64,000 nucleotides of DNA from Neorhizobium sp. (GTDB taxonomy: Bacteria; Pseudomonadota; Alphaproteobacteria; Rhizobiales; Rhizobiaceae): NCBI GenBank assembly GCA_028283725.1, contig JAPWKC010000004.1, forward strand, positions 806,001 through 870,000, in the 5' to 3' direction. Positions 27,290 to 36,138 of this stretch are shown piece by piece. The notes under the pieces are model-generated. The model did not search any database. It saw only the letters and a program-made list of their open reading frames with translations, and had not been told where the DNA came from. The translations under genes were made by a program, and so were the position numbers. Each line of letters starts with the position of its first letter. The stretch's first letter is position 1.

Positions 27290-28191
27290 GCCTGCCGGCC
27301 CTCATCCCCGTGGCGCCACAGCGGATCCCGCATCATCGCGTCTGCGGCGTAACGAAGATTTTCAGCCCGAGGAATTGACCGGGAATTCGGGCTGATACGG
27401 CACCTGTGACGACCACGGGAGCGCGGTGACGCGAATGCGCCTTCAGAACCGGATCTCCTTGCCATGCCGCATCCCGCACGATGCCGTGGCTTTGCCGCAT
27501 GGCCCGAAAAATTCGACGGGCTGTTTGCACCAGGCTGCGGTCCACCGGGGGATGCTTTCAGACTTCCCTGTAGAAAGACTGCCGCGTTTTCAGCCGTTTG
27601 AAAAATTCCTGCGCGCCATTCGTCCCCCTCCCACGATCTGCGGCGACAATGGCTGCGTCAACAGAAGACGGCCGGGCTCGCGATCCGGTTTCGTCCGCCG
27701 GTTTCGAAACCCTCCGGCTTCGGTTGGCGATTGCAGTGCAGGTGCGTGCCCCCGTTTCGTATCCGGGGATATGCATCGGCGATGAGGGGCAGGCGGAACG
27801 CCTGACATTGACATACCCCGATCACCACCGCCTGCCCCGATGCCGAATGCGGAATGACCCAATGCCGGAGCCGGAGCCGGAAAACTCCCGCATAGAGCCC
27901 GACGAGATCGTCGCAGACCGCACCGATTCGTCGGCAGCGGGCAAAGGCGCTTGGCTTTCGGGGCCGCGCGGCACGCATTTTCCCCGCCTCACCTCGCATA
28001 TGCACTGTCTTGGACAATGCCCTCATCCGCCCCCATCCCCCCGCAACCGGCCCCAAGACTTTGAGAGCAAGTATAAATTCCATTTCGGTGACTTGATGGG
28101 GACAGGTTTTACTGCCTACGTATTTGCCACAAGCTTGAGGGATGCTTGCGCTCCATTCTATATATCGGCTGCCGAACCATCAGGATGCGCC
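27290..28191 (+). other. Gene-poor 900-base stretch
   Basis: I see no convincing gene, RNA or repeat here. The frame leading into the next gene is open from 27598, but its codon pattern is erratic and it has no ribosome site or recognisable domain, so I treat it as non-coding. TTGACA at 27809-27814 has no matching -10 element. Confidence 0.4.
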
Positions 28192-28515
28192 ATGCCCGTT
28201 TCCTTGCCCGATAGAGAGCCGACCGACCCGCGCATGCTTGCGCTCCTGCAGCAGATCGCCAATGCCGATGGCGCACTGGCGCTGTTCGACGAAGAGATCA
28301 CCGCGCTCGAACGGCAGGGCCTCATCGAAAAAGCCGAAAATGACGGACTGATCCGTATCGATCAGGGCGGCGAATGGACGAGCGGCGGCGTGCTGTTCAT
28401 CACCAATCGCGGCCTCGTCGCCATCGGCCTGCAGCCGAGGCCGGGCGTGATGAAGCAGGCGAGTCGCTTCCTCGATCAGGCGCTGCGCCGCTTCGGCCGG
28501 CGCGCCAACGGCTGA
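28192..28515 (+). CDS. Small hypothetical protein
   Basis: The 107-residue protein appears cytoplasmic and mixed alpha/beta: LALLQQIANADGALALFDEE, RQGLIEKAENDGLIRIDQGG, FITNRGLVAIGLQP and QASRFLDQALRRFGRRANG. The LIEKA..GLIRI..LFITNRGL run is reminiscent of a winged helix, but I cannot name a family. ATG 28192 is the first start giving a compact protein, and it lacks a clear ribosome site. Nothing in the neighbours suggests a role. Confidence 0.5.
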   Translation: MPVSLPDREPTDPRMLALLQQIANADGALALFDEEITALERQGLIEKAENDGLIRIDQGGEWTSGGVLFITNRGLVAIGLQPRPGVMKQASRFLDQALRRFGRRANG

Positions 28516-28698
28516 CGCCTGTCGCCAGGCGTGCCGCAAGACAACCCTCAATAAGCGATCCTGCATCGAGCGAACCGGACGGCACCACCCGTGCGCGCAA
28601 CAGCCTCGCGCAGGCTGGCGGCGCTTTACCATTCTCCTGCACCGGTATGTCCCACATTTTTCGATCAACCCGACCCATACCGATCGCCAGGAATTACG

Positions 28699-29484
28699 AT
28701 GGTTTCCAGCATCAGTTCGTCACAGCTTCTGGCCCAGCAGGCGGCGCTCAAGGCGCTCCAGGGCTCGGATACCGGCAGCACGACATCCACAGGCTCGGCA
28801 ACGGCCACCGCCGCCAGCAGCGCCACCAGCAGCCTGCTCTCGGCGCTCGACAGTTCGAGCTCGACCGACAGCACCTCCTCCTATTCCTCGCTCGCCGATC
28901 TGTTCTCGTCCAGCAGCGACGACGACAGCGATGACGACGCCTCGATCTTTTCCGCGCTGATCACCCAGGTGAAGCAGCAGATCGCCGCGCTTCAGGGCAC
29001 GACCGGTTCCGACGGGACGAGCGGTACCGCAAGCGCCACCGACGGCTCGACCGACGACGTTTCCAGCAATGCGTTCATGAGCACGCTGAAACAGAAGATC
29101 GAGGCTTTGCAGAAAAGCCCCGACACGAAGGACATGGGCGATTCCATGATGAAGGCGCTCGACAACGGCACGCTGACCGTCACCGATGCCGCCTCCGGCC
29201 AGGAGATCACCGCCTGGGATCCCGACAACAGCGATGCTGCCACCTCGTCGGCCACGTCGATCGACCAGACCGACTGGAGCACCTATCTGAAAGAGCATCT
29301 GGCGCGCGACAGCGACGGCCGATACAGCCGCAATGCCGATGACAGCCAGGTCGACAAGGTGTCCGGGGACAGTTCCTATTTCGGGATGATCAACGACAAC
29401 TACTATTACCTGTCGTGGACCGGCGCATCGGGCGATGCCTCGACGGCTGCGGCTGCGACCACGACTTCCTCGACCGAGACCTGA
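28699..29484 (+). CDS. Ser/Thr/Asp-rich low-complexity protein
   Basis: The 261-residue protein begins MVSSISSSQLLAQQAALKAL and then has long Ser/Thr/Ala runs (about 25-75), an acidic DDDSDDD patch, two predicted amphipathic helices (IFSALITQVKQQIAAL and FMSTLKQKIEAL) and a C-terminus with YSRNADDSQ and YFGMINDNYYYLSWTGA. No signal peptide or cysteines are present. The N-terminus (short helix, Ser-rich, no cleavage site) recalls type I or flagellar-type secreted proteins, but this is only a resemblance. Start ATG 28699 follows AGGAATTACG. Function is unknown. Confidence 0.6.
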   Translation: MVSSISSSQLLAQQAALKALQGSDTGSTTSTGSATATAASSATSSLLSALDSSSSTDSTSSYSSLADLFSSSSDDDSDDDASIFSALITQVKQQIAALQGTTGSDGTSGTASATDGSTDDVSSNAFMSTLKQKIEALQKSPDTKDMGDSMMKALDNGTLTVTDAASGQEITAWDPDNSDAATSSATSIDQTDWSTYLKEHLARDSDGRYSRNADDSQVDKVSGDSSYFGMINDNYYYLSWTGASGDASTAAAATTTSSTET

Positions 29485-29548
29485 CGCGCGGCCACATCAT
29501 GCCGGCCCGGTTCCTATGGGCATTGCCACCGAAGACACCACCGAAGAC

Positions 29549-29580
29549 AAAAAAGGGGGCCGGTCAAAACGACCGGCCCC
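29549..29580 (-). terminator. Terminator hairpin, oriented for the minus strand
   Basis: GGGGCCGGTC (29556-29565) pairs perfectly with GACCGGCCCC (29571-29580) around AAAAC. Six A lie to the left (29549-29554), which read as a T-run on the minus strand. It would end a leftward transcript from the small gene at 29763-29918 and may also stall the rightward transcript from 28699. Confidence 0.65.
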
Positions 29581-29762
29581 TCTCCCCGTGCGTGCCTGCG
29601 ATCCATATCGCTCGCGATATCGGCGGCCTCGGGCCACGCGATTGTCCCGTCATTTGGCATGACTGCCGCAGACGGCGGGAGCGGAGGAAGCACTGCCTGA
29701 ACCGGAGCCGAAGATCGGCCCGATCGAAAACCCAGATGGCGAAAAACCAGATGGGGAAAAAT

Positions 29763-29918
29763 TCAGTGGAAGAACAGCGGCAGGGCGTGGCCGAAATGAA
29801 GTCCGGCGCCGGCTGCGAGAGACGCGACAAGGCCATAGCTTGCGACGGCAAGCTCGTAGATGCCGAACCATGCGGCAAGGCTGAGCGGGGTGGCAACGGC
29901 GAAAGTCTTGAACGGCAT
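29763..29918 (-). CDS. Very small hydrophobic protein (51 residues)
   Basis: Reading leftward, AAGGGGA sits 6 bases before ATG 29918. The frame encodes MPFKTFAVATPLSLAAWFGI followed by YELAVASYGLVASLAAGAG and LHFGHALPLFFH. The basic first residues and a run of about 30 hydrophobic residues indicate one or two membrane passes. I recognise no family. The good ribosome site and the downstream minus-strand terminator at 29549-29580 support expression. Confidence 0.55.
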   Translation of the reverse strand: MPFKTFAVATPLSLAAWFGIYELAVASYGLVASLAAGAGLHFGHALPLFFH

Positions 29919-29931
29919 GACATTCCCCTTT

Positions 29932-30048
29932 TCAATCGGCCTCGGCGTCGATGGCCTCGATGTCTGGTGTGGGCGGGGAAATACCGGGATCGGCCCCGGC
30001 CCACAATTCGGAATTACCCCTAGGGATACTACGTAAGGACTTACTCAT
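29932..30048 (-). CDS. Possible 38-residue leader peptide
   Basis: A short frame from ATG 30048 to TGA 29932 lies 13 bases upstream of the 51-residue gene. It reads MSKSLRSIPRGNSELWAGAD and ends in PDIEAIDAEAD. No good ribosome site is visible. A GTAAGGA direct repeat (30034-30040 and 30050-30056) surrounds its start. It may be a leader peptide or simply the 5' UTR of the next gene. Confidence 0.25.
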   Translation of the reverse strand: MSKSLRSIPRGNSELWAGADPGISPPTPDIEAIDAEAD

Positions 30049-30202
30049 GTAAGGATGTGCGAGGCATGCGGCCGCACCCTGGCCTGTCCTTCGGCAAGTT
30101 TCATACAGCTGTCATTGCACTTTGCGGCCGTGGCGCTTATCTGGCCGGTATGCCAAAGGCGGACAACCGATCGCCTCCCCCATCGGATGCCCGGAGACCG
30201 GA

Positions 30203-32278
30203 ATGCCGCCCAAGACCAAAAAGACCATTTCGGCGGATGCCAGCAATCCGCTCGGTACGCTCGTCAATCTGTGGCCCTATATGTGGCCGGAAGGACGGCC
30301 CGATCTCAAGGCGCGCGTCGTCTGGGCGACGGCACTTCTGATCCTTGCCAAGCTCGTCCTGATGTCGGTTCCCTATTTCTTCAAATGGGCGACCGATGCC
30401 TTGAACGGCAAGGTCGATCTCGGTTCCGGTCTGGTGCCGGTCTTTCTCGTGGGTGCGGTGGCGCTCGTCGTCGCCTATAATCTCGCCCGCCTCGTGCAGG
30501 TGGGGCTGAACCAGCTGCGCGACGCGCTGTTTGCCTCTGTCGGCCAGCATGCGGTGCGCAAGCTCGCCTACAGGACCTTCGTCCATATCCACCAGCTCTC
30601 CTTGCGCTTCCATCTGGAGCGCAAGACCGGCGGGCTGTCGCGCGTCATCGAGCGCGGCACCAAGGGTATCGAGACGATCGTCCGCTTCACGATTTTGAAT
30701 TCGGTGCCAACGCTGTTCGAATTCGTGCTGACGGCAATCATCTTCTGGGCCGCCTACGGGTTCTGGTACGTGGTGGTCACCGCCGTCACCGTCTGGCTCT
30801 ATATCTGGTTCACCATCAAGGCGAGCGACTGGCGCATCGCCATCCGCCGGACGATGAACGAGAGCGATACGGACGCCAACACCAAGGCGATCGATTCGCT
30901 TCTCAACTTCGAGACGGTCAAATATTTCGGCAACGAGGAGATGGAAGCGAAGCGCTTCGACGGCTCGATGGCGCGCTACGAGAAATCCGCGACCGAAGTG
31001 TGGACCTCGCTCGGCTGGCTCAACTTCGGCCAGGGCGTGATCTTCGGCGCCGGGCAAATGGTGGTGATGATCATGTCGGCGCTTGCCGTGCAGCGCGGCG
31101 AGCAGTCGATCGGCGATTTCGTCTTCGTCAACGCGCTTTTGATGCAGCTTTCCGTGCCGCTCAACTTCATCGGCTTCGTCTACCGCGAAATCCGCCAGGG
31201 GCTGACCGATATCGAGGAAATGTTCGACCTTCTCGAAGTGCAGCCCGAAGTCATCGATCGCGACGATGCCAAGGTGCTTTCGATCGGCCATGGCGCGATC
31301 GCCTTCAACGACGTGCATTTCTCCTACGATCCGGCGCGGCCGATCCTCAAGGGCGTGTCGTTCACGGTGCCGGCCGGTAAGACGGTGGCGATCGTCGGGC
31401 CATCGGGTGCCGGCAAATCGACGATCTCGCGCCTGCTCTACCGCTTCTACGACATCCAGAAGGGCTCGATCACCATCGACGGGCAGGATGTGCGCGACGT
31501 GACGCAGACGTCGCTGCGCTCGGTCATCGGCATGGTGCCGCAGGATACCGTGCTGTTCAACGATACGGTCGCCTACAACATCCGCTACGGCCGGCCATCT
31601 GCCACCGAAGAGGAGATGAGGACGGCGGCCGAGATCGCCCAAATCGGCACGTTCATCCGCGCACTCCCCGACGGTTTCGACACCAAGGTCGGCGAGCGTG
31701 GTCTGAAACTCTCCGGCGGCGAGAAGCAGCGCGTCGCGATTGCCCGCACGGTTTTGAAGTCACCGCCGATCCTCATCCTCGACGAGGCGACGTCGGCGCT
31801 CGACACCACGACGGAGCACGAGATCCAGTCGGCGCTCGATCAGGTGTCGAAGAACCGCACGACGCTGGTCATCGCCCATCGGCTGTCGACCGTCATCAAT
31901 GCCGACGAGATCATCGTGCTGCGCGGTGGCGAGATCGCCGAACGCGGCACCCATGCCGGATCTCATCGACCAGAACGGCCTCTACGCCTCGATGTGGAAC
32001 CGCCAGCGCGAGGCGGTGCAGGCAGAAGAACATCTGCGGCAGGTGCGCGAGAGCGACGACCTCGGCGTCGTCACCCGCGGCGAACGGGCGGTCTGACGGT
32101 TTTTGGCAAGGAAGCGGGTTATTCCCGCTCCGGCCCACCCCGGCCCACCCCGCCCCGCTCGGCATGTCGCCCAACGGCGCGGGGGCAAGCCCTGCCGCTT
32201 TCAGGGACGTCGTTTCGGACCGTGCTTTGGGAGAGTGCCCGAGGTCCTCATGATAGACACTGGCCACGGAGACCATGA
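30203..32278 (+). CDS. Atm1-type ABC exporter, C-terminus altered by a one-base frameshift
   Basis: This half-transporter has an ABC_membrane domain (about 30-330) with FHLERKTGGLSRVIERGTKG, and an ATPase with Walker A VGPSGAGKST (about 399), LSGGEKQRVAIARTVL (about 502) and LILDEATSALD. Similarity is to the Atm1/HMT family exporting glutathione-linked metal or persulfide cargo. Near 31957-31959 an extra G (GCCGGATCTC for GCCGATCTC) shifts the frame; without it the protein continues DLIDQNGLYASMWNRQREAV and stops at 32096 (630 residues). As written it runs to 32278 with an Arg/Pro-rich tail, which is probably not native. Confidence 0.85.
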   Translation: MPPKTKKTISADASNPLGTLVNLWPYMWPEGRPDLKARVVWATALLILAKLVLMSVPYFFKWATDALNGKVDLGSGLVPVFLVGAVALVVAYNLARLVQVGLNQLRDALFASVGQHAVRKLAYRTFVHIHQLSLRFHLERKTGGLSRVIERGTKGIETIVRFTILNSVPTLFEFVLTAIIFWAAYGFWYVVVTAVTVWLYIWFTIKASDWRIAIRRTMNESDTDANTKAIDSLLNFETVKYFGNEEMEAKRFDGSMARYEKSATEVWTSLGWLNFGQGVIFGAGQMVVMIMSALAVQRGEQSIGDFVFVNALLMQLSVPLNFIGFVYREIRQGLTDIEEMFDLLEVQPEVIDRDDAKVLSIGHGAIAFNDVHFSYDPARPILKGVSFTVPAGKTVAIVGPSGAGKSTISRLLYRFYDIQKGSITIDGQDVRDVTQTSLRSVIGMVPQDTVLFNDTVAYNIRYGRPSATEEEMRTAAEIAQIGTFIRALPDGFDTKVGERGLKLSGGEKQRVAIARTVLKSPPILILDEATSALDTTTEHEIQSALDQVSKNRTTLVIAHRLSTVINADEIIVLRGGEIAERGTHAGSHRPERPLRLDVEPPARGGAGRRTSAAGARERRPRRRHPRRTGGLTVFGKEAGYSRSGPPRPTPPRSACRPTARGQALPLSGTSFRTVLWESARGPHDRHWPRRP

Positions 32279-32409
32279 TGAAACGCTATTTCAACAAACG
32301 GATGGCCGTGCTCGGCGGACTGGCGATTGCCTATCTCGGCATTCTGGCCACCTACGGCTCGCCGCTTCTGGCGCTTGCCACATGGGCGGGGATCGTCGAG
32401 GCGCCGTGA
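32275..32409 (+). CDS. Small single-pass membrane protein (44 residues)
   Basis: CGGAGA lies 3-8 bases before two consecutive ATG codons at 32275 and 32278. The product reads MMKRYFNKRMAVLGGLAIAY and continues LGILATYGSPLLALATWAGI. Positive residues at the N-terminus and a hydrophobic core of about 25 residues indicate one membrane helix. I recognise no family. It lies in the 3' region of the frameshifted exporter. Confidence 0.5.
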   Translation: MMKRYFNKRMAVLGGLAIAYLGILATYGSPLLALATWAGIVEAP

Positions 32410-32517
32410 TACGGCACGCGCCAGGTCCAGTCGCCAGGCGTCGAGGTATCAGGCGTGGGGGCATCAGGCATCGGGGCAACGGTCATCGGGCCGGTCGCCT
32501 GGCATAGGAGCCAGCGT

Positions 32518-33795
32518 TCAGGCGTATGCGGCTGAAAAAGACACGTCCAGCCGCTGGCGGTCGCGGGTGGTGACGCGGCAGGACACCTCGCGGCCCTCGC
32601 CATCGATGACCAGCACGAAGGCATCCGGGATCTCGGCCGCATCCGAGACCTTGAGGCCGGCGCCATCTTCCCCGAGCGTCCTGATCGTGCAGGCGACGAG
32701 CGGCTGTTCGCCACCGACAATAATCGTACCGGCTTTCACCACACGGCGGCGGCGCGAGGCAGGCCGCGGCGGGCGCACGTCGTTCCAGGCGATGCAGCGG
32801 TTTCTGCCATCATGCTTGGCGCGGTACATGGCGGCATCGGCCTGGGCCAGAAGCGTATCGATATCCTCGTTGGCGCCAGACAGCGTGGAGAGGCCGAAGC
32901 TTGCCGTCACCGGACCGGGCGCAAGGCCGGCGCGCAGCGGCTGGGCGAGGATCGCAGCCCGCAGCGTCTCCGCCATTGCAAGCGAGGCAACCCTATCGGC
33001 GCCTGGAAGCACGATCGCGAATTCCTCGCCGCCGAGACGGCCGAAAAGCGCGTCGGGGCCCAGCGTGTCGCGGCAGGCGGCGGCGACCGCCTTCAGCACC
33101 TCGTCTCCGGCGGCATGGCCCGATGTGTCGTTGATCCGCTTGAAATGATCGATGTCGAGCGTGATGACGGAGAGCGGCGCGGCCTTGCGGCGGGCCTTCG
33201 TCACCATCCCTTCGGCCTCGGTGCGGAAGGCGCGGCGCGTCATCGCATTGGTCAGCCCGTCGGTTGCCGCAAACTGCAAAAGCTCGATCCGGTCCATGAC
33301 GGTGCCGGCGATCTCTTCCAGAATGCGCTCCTCACGCCCGGAAAACTGGCGCGGCTGGCGGTCGATGGCGCAGAGCGTGCCGATCGTGAAACCCTCGCGG
33401 GTCTTGAGCGGCATGCCGGCATAAAAGCGGATATGCGCATCGCCGGTGACGAAAGGGTGATCGGCGAACCGCCGGTCCTTCGTCGCATCCTCGATCACCA
33501 TCGCCTTTTCCTCGTCCACCACGACGCGGCAGAAGGTGGCGCTGCGGGGCATTTCACCCACCGCAATGCCGGCGCAGGCCTGATACCACTGGCGATGGGC
33601 ATCGATGAGCGAGACGAGACCGATCTCGACGCTGAAAATATCCTTGATCAGTCGGACGACCCGCTCGAAGCCTTCGTCCTTCGGGGCATCCAGCATGTCG
33701 AGGCGCTCGAGCGCGATCAGGCGTTCCGCCTCGCGGCTGACCGCTGCATGCGTCGCGTCGTTCGACATCTGTGCCGAGCCGGTGTCGTGCATCAT
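32518..33795 (-). CDS. GAF-GGDEF diguanylate cyclase with C-terminal PilZ-like domain
   Basis: This 425-residue protein is a complete soluble signalling enzyme. The GAF domain (about 25-165) contains ATFCRVVVDEEKAMVIEDAT and RFYAGMPLKTREGFTIGTLC. The GGDEF domain (about 175-335) has DIDHFKRINDTSGHAAGDEV and the active-site LFGRLGGEEFAIV (GGEEF 255-259), so c-di-GMP synthesis is expected. The inhibitory I-site RxxD is replaced by GPDA. Residues from about 348 (RRRRVVKAGTIIVGG) to the end resemble the short PilZ domains of rhizobia, which could sense the product. No membrane segment is present. Confidence 0.87.
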   Translation of the reverse strand: MMHDTGSAQMSNDATHAAVSREAERLIALERLDMLDAPKDEGFERVVRLIKDIFSVEIGLVSLIDAHRQWYQACAGIAVGEMPRSATFCRVVVDEEKAMVIEDATKDRRFADHPFVTGDAHIRFYAGMPLKTREGFTIGTLCAIDRQPRQFSGREERILEEIAGTVMDRIELLQFAATDGLTNAMTRRAFRTEAEGMVTKARRKAAPLSVITLDIDHFKRINDTSGHAAGDEVLKAVAAACRDTLGPDALFGRLGGEEFAIVLPGADRVASLAMAETLRAAILAQPLRAGLAPGPVTASFGLSTLSGANEDIDTLLAQADAAMYRAKHDGRNRCIAWNDVRPPRPASRRRRVVKAGTIIVGGEQPLVACTIRTLGEDGAGLKVSDAAEIPDAFVLVIDGEGREVSCRVTTRDRQRLDVSFSAAYA

Positions 33796-34117
33796 TCACC
33801 TCGTCTCGCAGCCGGGCGGCGCTGCCCAATTCTCGCGCATCCCAGCGCCCGGAAGCCGTATCGAAACCTCATGTCGATACCCGCCTGCCGGGAAATTGCC
33901 TAATCGGGAAGCGCATAGCCCAAAACCATTTCATTTTCCATGTCCCTTTACGCAGGAGAGCGGCAAACGGATCGCGTCAATCGCCAAAGGCGAAAACGGT
34001 CATCAACACATCCATCGCGGGTGATCACGGAACCGCATTGCCGCAAAAGCGGTTTTTCTGTAGTCAGGCAGCACTGCCGAGCCTCACCAAGCTCGGATCA
34101 CCACCAGGAGAACACGG
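33796..34117. other. Divergent intergenic region, cyclase and psd
   Basis: The 322 bases separate the leftward cyclase gene from psd. I find no gene or strong repeat. It must hold both promoters, but no hexamer pair stands out. Confidence 0.4.
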
Positions 34118-34819
34118 TTGATCAATCTCTTCGACACCATCCGCAACACGCTCGTGCCGATCCACAAGGAGGGCTATATCTTCGTCGCGGCCTTCTTCGT
34201 CGCTTCGCTCGTGCTCGGATATATCGCCGAACCGCTGTTCTGGATCGGCCTCGTGCTGACGCTGTGGTGCGCCTATTTCTTCCGCGATCCGGAACGCGTC
34301 GTGCCGCAGGATGACGACCTGATCCTGTCGCCCGCCGATGGCCGCGTGTCGCATATCACCCTGATCGTGCCGCCGGTGGAACTCGGCCTCGGGATCGAGC
34401 CGATGCTGCGCATCTCGGTTTTCATGAACGTCTTCAACTGCCATATCAACCGCTCGCCGGTGCGCGGCCAGGTGACGCGCATCGAGTATCGCTCCGGCCA
34501 GTTCGTCAATGCCGAACTCGACAAGGCCAGCGAAGACAATGAGCGCAACGGCCTCGTGATCGAAACCCGTCATGGCAAGATCGGCGTCGTGCAGATCGCC
34601 GGCCTCGTGGCGCGCCGCATCGTCTGCTGGGTCAAGCCGACCGAGCCGGTCAATGCCGGCGAACGCTTCGGTCTCATCCGCTTCGGTTCGCGCCTCGACG
34701 TGTTCGTGCCCGTCGGTGCAGAGCCGCGCGTTTCGATCGGGCAGCTGGCGATCGCCGGTGAGACGGTGCTTGCCGAATTCGGCTCGGCCAAGGGCCCGAC
34801 CATCAGCCGCCGCAGCTGA
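34118..34819 (+). CDS. psd: Phosphatidylserine decarboxylase proenzyme (short form)
   Basis: This enzyme converts phosphatidylserine to phosphatidylethanolamine at the inner membrane. The 233-residue short-type protein has an N-terminal hydrophobic region ([20 protein letters not shown]), [17 protein letters not shown] and [20 protein letters not shown]. The self-cleavage site lies in [12 protein letters not shown], where Gly-Ser yields the pyruvoyl group (about residue 190). The start is TTG 34118 with AGGAG 6 bases upstream. pssA follows after 25 bases, giving the two-step pathway in one operon. Confidence 0.95.
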   Translation: MINLFDTIRNTLVPIHKEGYIFVAAFFVASLVLGYIAEPLFWIGLVLTLWCAYFFRDPERVVPQDDDLILSPADGRVSHITLIVPPVELGLGIEPMLRISVFMNVFNCHINRSPVRGQVTRIEYRSGQFVNAELDKASEDNERNGLVIETRHGKIGVVQIAGLVARRIVCWVKPTEPVNAGERFGLIRFGSRLDVFVPVGAEPRVSIGQLAIAGETVLAEFGSAKGPTISRRS

Positions 34820-34844
34820 CACGCCGAGACAGGAGGAGAGCCCG

Positions 34845-35762
34845 ATGGATACGCCCCCCGACACCGCTCCCAATGCGGGCCCAGATGCGGGCCCGGACAA
34901 GGGCCCGCACCCGGATGGCCTGACGCCGGAACAGCGGAACGGCCAGCAGGCCGGCCCGCCGAAAGCCGAGCACAGCCATCAGAACGACGAGGCCCGCGGT
35001 CCGCGCCTGCGCGAGATCCCGCTTCGCCTGATGGTGCCGAACCTGATCACGGTTCTGGCCATCTGCGCCGGCCTGACGGGTATCCGGCTCGCCTTCGAGG
35101 GGCGCTACGAGGAAGCCGTGGCGATGGTTCTGCTCGCCGCCTTTCTCGACGGGATCGACGGGCGCGTGGCGCGGCTCCTGAAGGCAACGTCGAAATTCGG
35201 CGTGCAGATGGACAGTCTCGCCGACATCATCAATTTCGGCGTCGCCCCGGCGCTCGTCTCCTACGCCTTCCTGCTGCATGACGTGCGCTCGATCGGCTGG
35301 ATCGCCGCCCTTCTCTATGCGATTGCTGCCGGCCTCAGACTGGCGCGCTTCAACGTGATGGCGGAGCGTGACGTGAAGGCGGACTGGCAGTCGGAATTCT
35401 TCGTCGGCGTGCCGGCGCCGATGGGCGCCATGCTGATGCTCCTGCCCGTCTATCTCGGCTTCATCGGCATCGAACCGTCGCCGCTCTTCATCTATGCCAG
35501 CGTCGCCTATACGGTCTTGATCGGCTATCTTCTCGTCTCGCGCCTGCCGGTCTGGTCCGGCAAGTCGAGCCGCATCCGCCGCGACCTGATGCTGCCGATC
35601 ATGCTGGCCGTCGTGCTTTACGTCGCCCTGCTGATGACCTTTACCTGGGAAGTGCTGTCGATCACCGTCGTCGGCTATCTGCTCGTGCTGCCGTTCAGCG
35701 CGCGCGCCTGGCATCGCCGTTACGGCACGATCACCATCGAGGACGACAGCACCCACGTGTGA
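34845..35762 (+). CDS. pssA: CDP-diacylglycerol--serine O-phosphatidyltransferase
   Basis: This enzyme makes phosphatidylserine, the substrate of the upstream decarboxylase. A hydrophilic Pro/Asp-rich N-terminus of about 55 residues precedes the membrane domain, which begins LRLMVPNLITVLAICAGLTG. The CDP-alcohol phosphotransferase signature DG-x2-AR-x8-G-x3-D-x3-D is complete in DGIDGRVARLLKATSKFG and VQMDSLAD (about 101-126). Six to eight membrane helices follow. AGGAGGAG precedes ATG 34845. The 305 residues include the longer N-terminus, whose sequence is poorly conserved in general. Confidence 0.95.
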   Translation: MDTPPDTAPNAGPDAGPDKGPHPDGLTPEQRNGQQAGPPKAEHSHQNDEARGPRLREIPLRLMVPNLITVLAICAGLTGIRLAFEGRYEEAVAMVLLAAFLDGIDGRVARLLKATSKFGVQMDSLADIINFGVAPALVSYAFLLHDVRSIGWIAALLYAIAAGLRLARFNVMAERDVKADWQSEFFVGVPAPMGAMLMLLPVYLGFIGIEPSPLFIYASVAYTVLIGYLLVSRLPVWSGKSSRIRRDLMLPIMLAVVLYVALLMTFTWEVLSITVVGYLLVLPFSARAWHRRYGTITIEDDSTHV

Positions 35763-35985
35763 GGCGGCAGCCATTTTTGAGGCATTCGAGGGCCTGAAAA
35801 ATAAGCGTTTGCCTATGCTGCACCGCACAGTTTCATGCTGCGGTGCCGCTCTCCTTGCGGCACGTTGCCACGCCCTGCGCTCCTTGCCTGAAAGGGCGAT
35901 GAATCGGCCTTGATTTGGCCCGGATTCCCGGCGAGATGCGCGCACCCCGCATGGTGCGGATATCAGCAATCGCCAGGAGCCAGAC

Positions 35986-36120
35986 GTGACGACCGACGCC
36001 AAGACCAGCCAGACCGAAGCCAAGCCGGATGCAAGCCTGCACTACCGCCCGCTCGGCATCAAGGCCGTTGCCGCAGCCGCTATGATGCTGCCGCACAAGA
36101 AGGCTGCTCCGGCACGCTGA
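35986..36120 (+). CDS. Small conserved-type protein (44 residues)
   Basis: GTG 35986 is preceded by CAGGAG at 6 bases. The product is MTTDAKTSQTEAKPDASLHY followed by RPLGIKAVAAAAMMLPHKKA. The HYRPLGIKAVAAA segment matches my memory of tiny proteins found in many rhizobia, with a disordered N-terminus and a conserved Ile-Lys-Ala-Val helix. No function is known to me. The 220 bases upstream hold no other gene. Confidence 0.6.
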   Translation: MTTDAKTSQTEAKPDASLHYRPLGIKAVAAAAMMLPHKKAAPAR

Positions 36121-36138
36121 TCCATCAGACGACCGTCA

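Noticed and set aside
27598..28191. Long N-terminal extension of the 107-residue protein
   Set aside because: No ribosome site, irregular composition and no domain; the start at 28192 is more plausible.
31899..32096. Separate 65-residue gene at the end of the ABC exporter
   Set aside because: Its sequence is the normal C-terminus of the exporter after a frameshift, not an independent gene.
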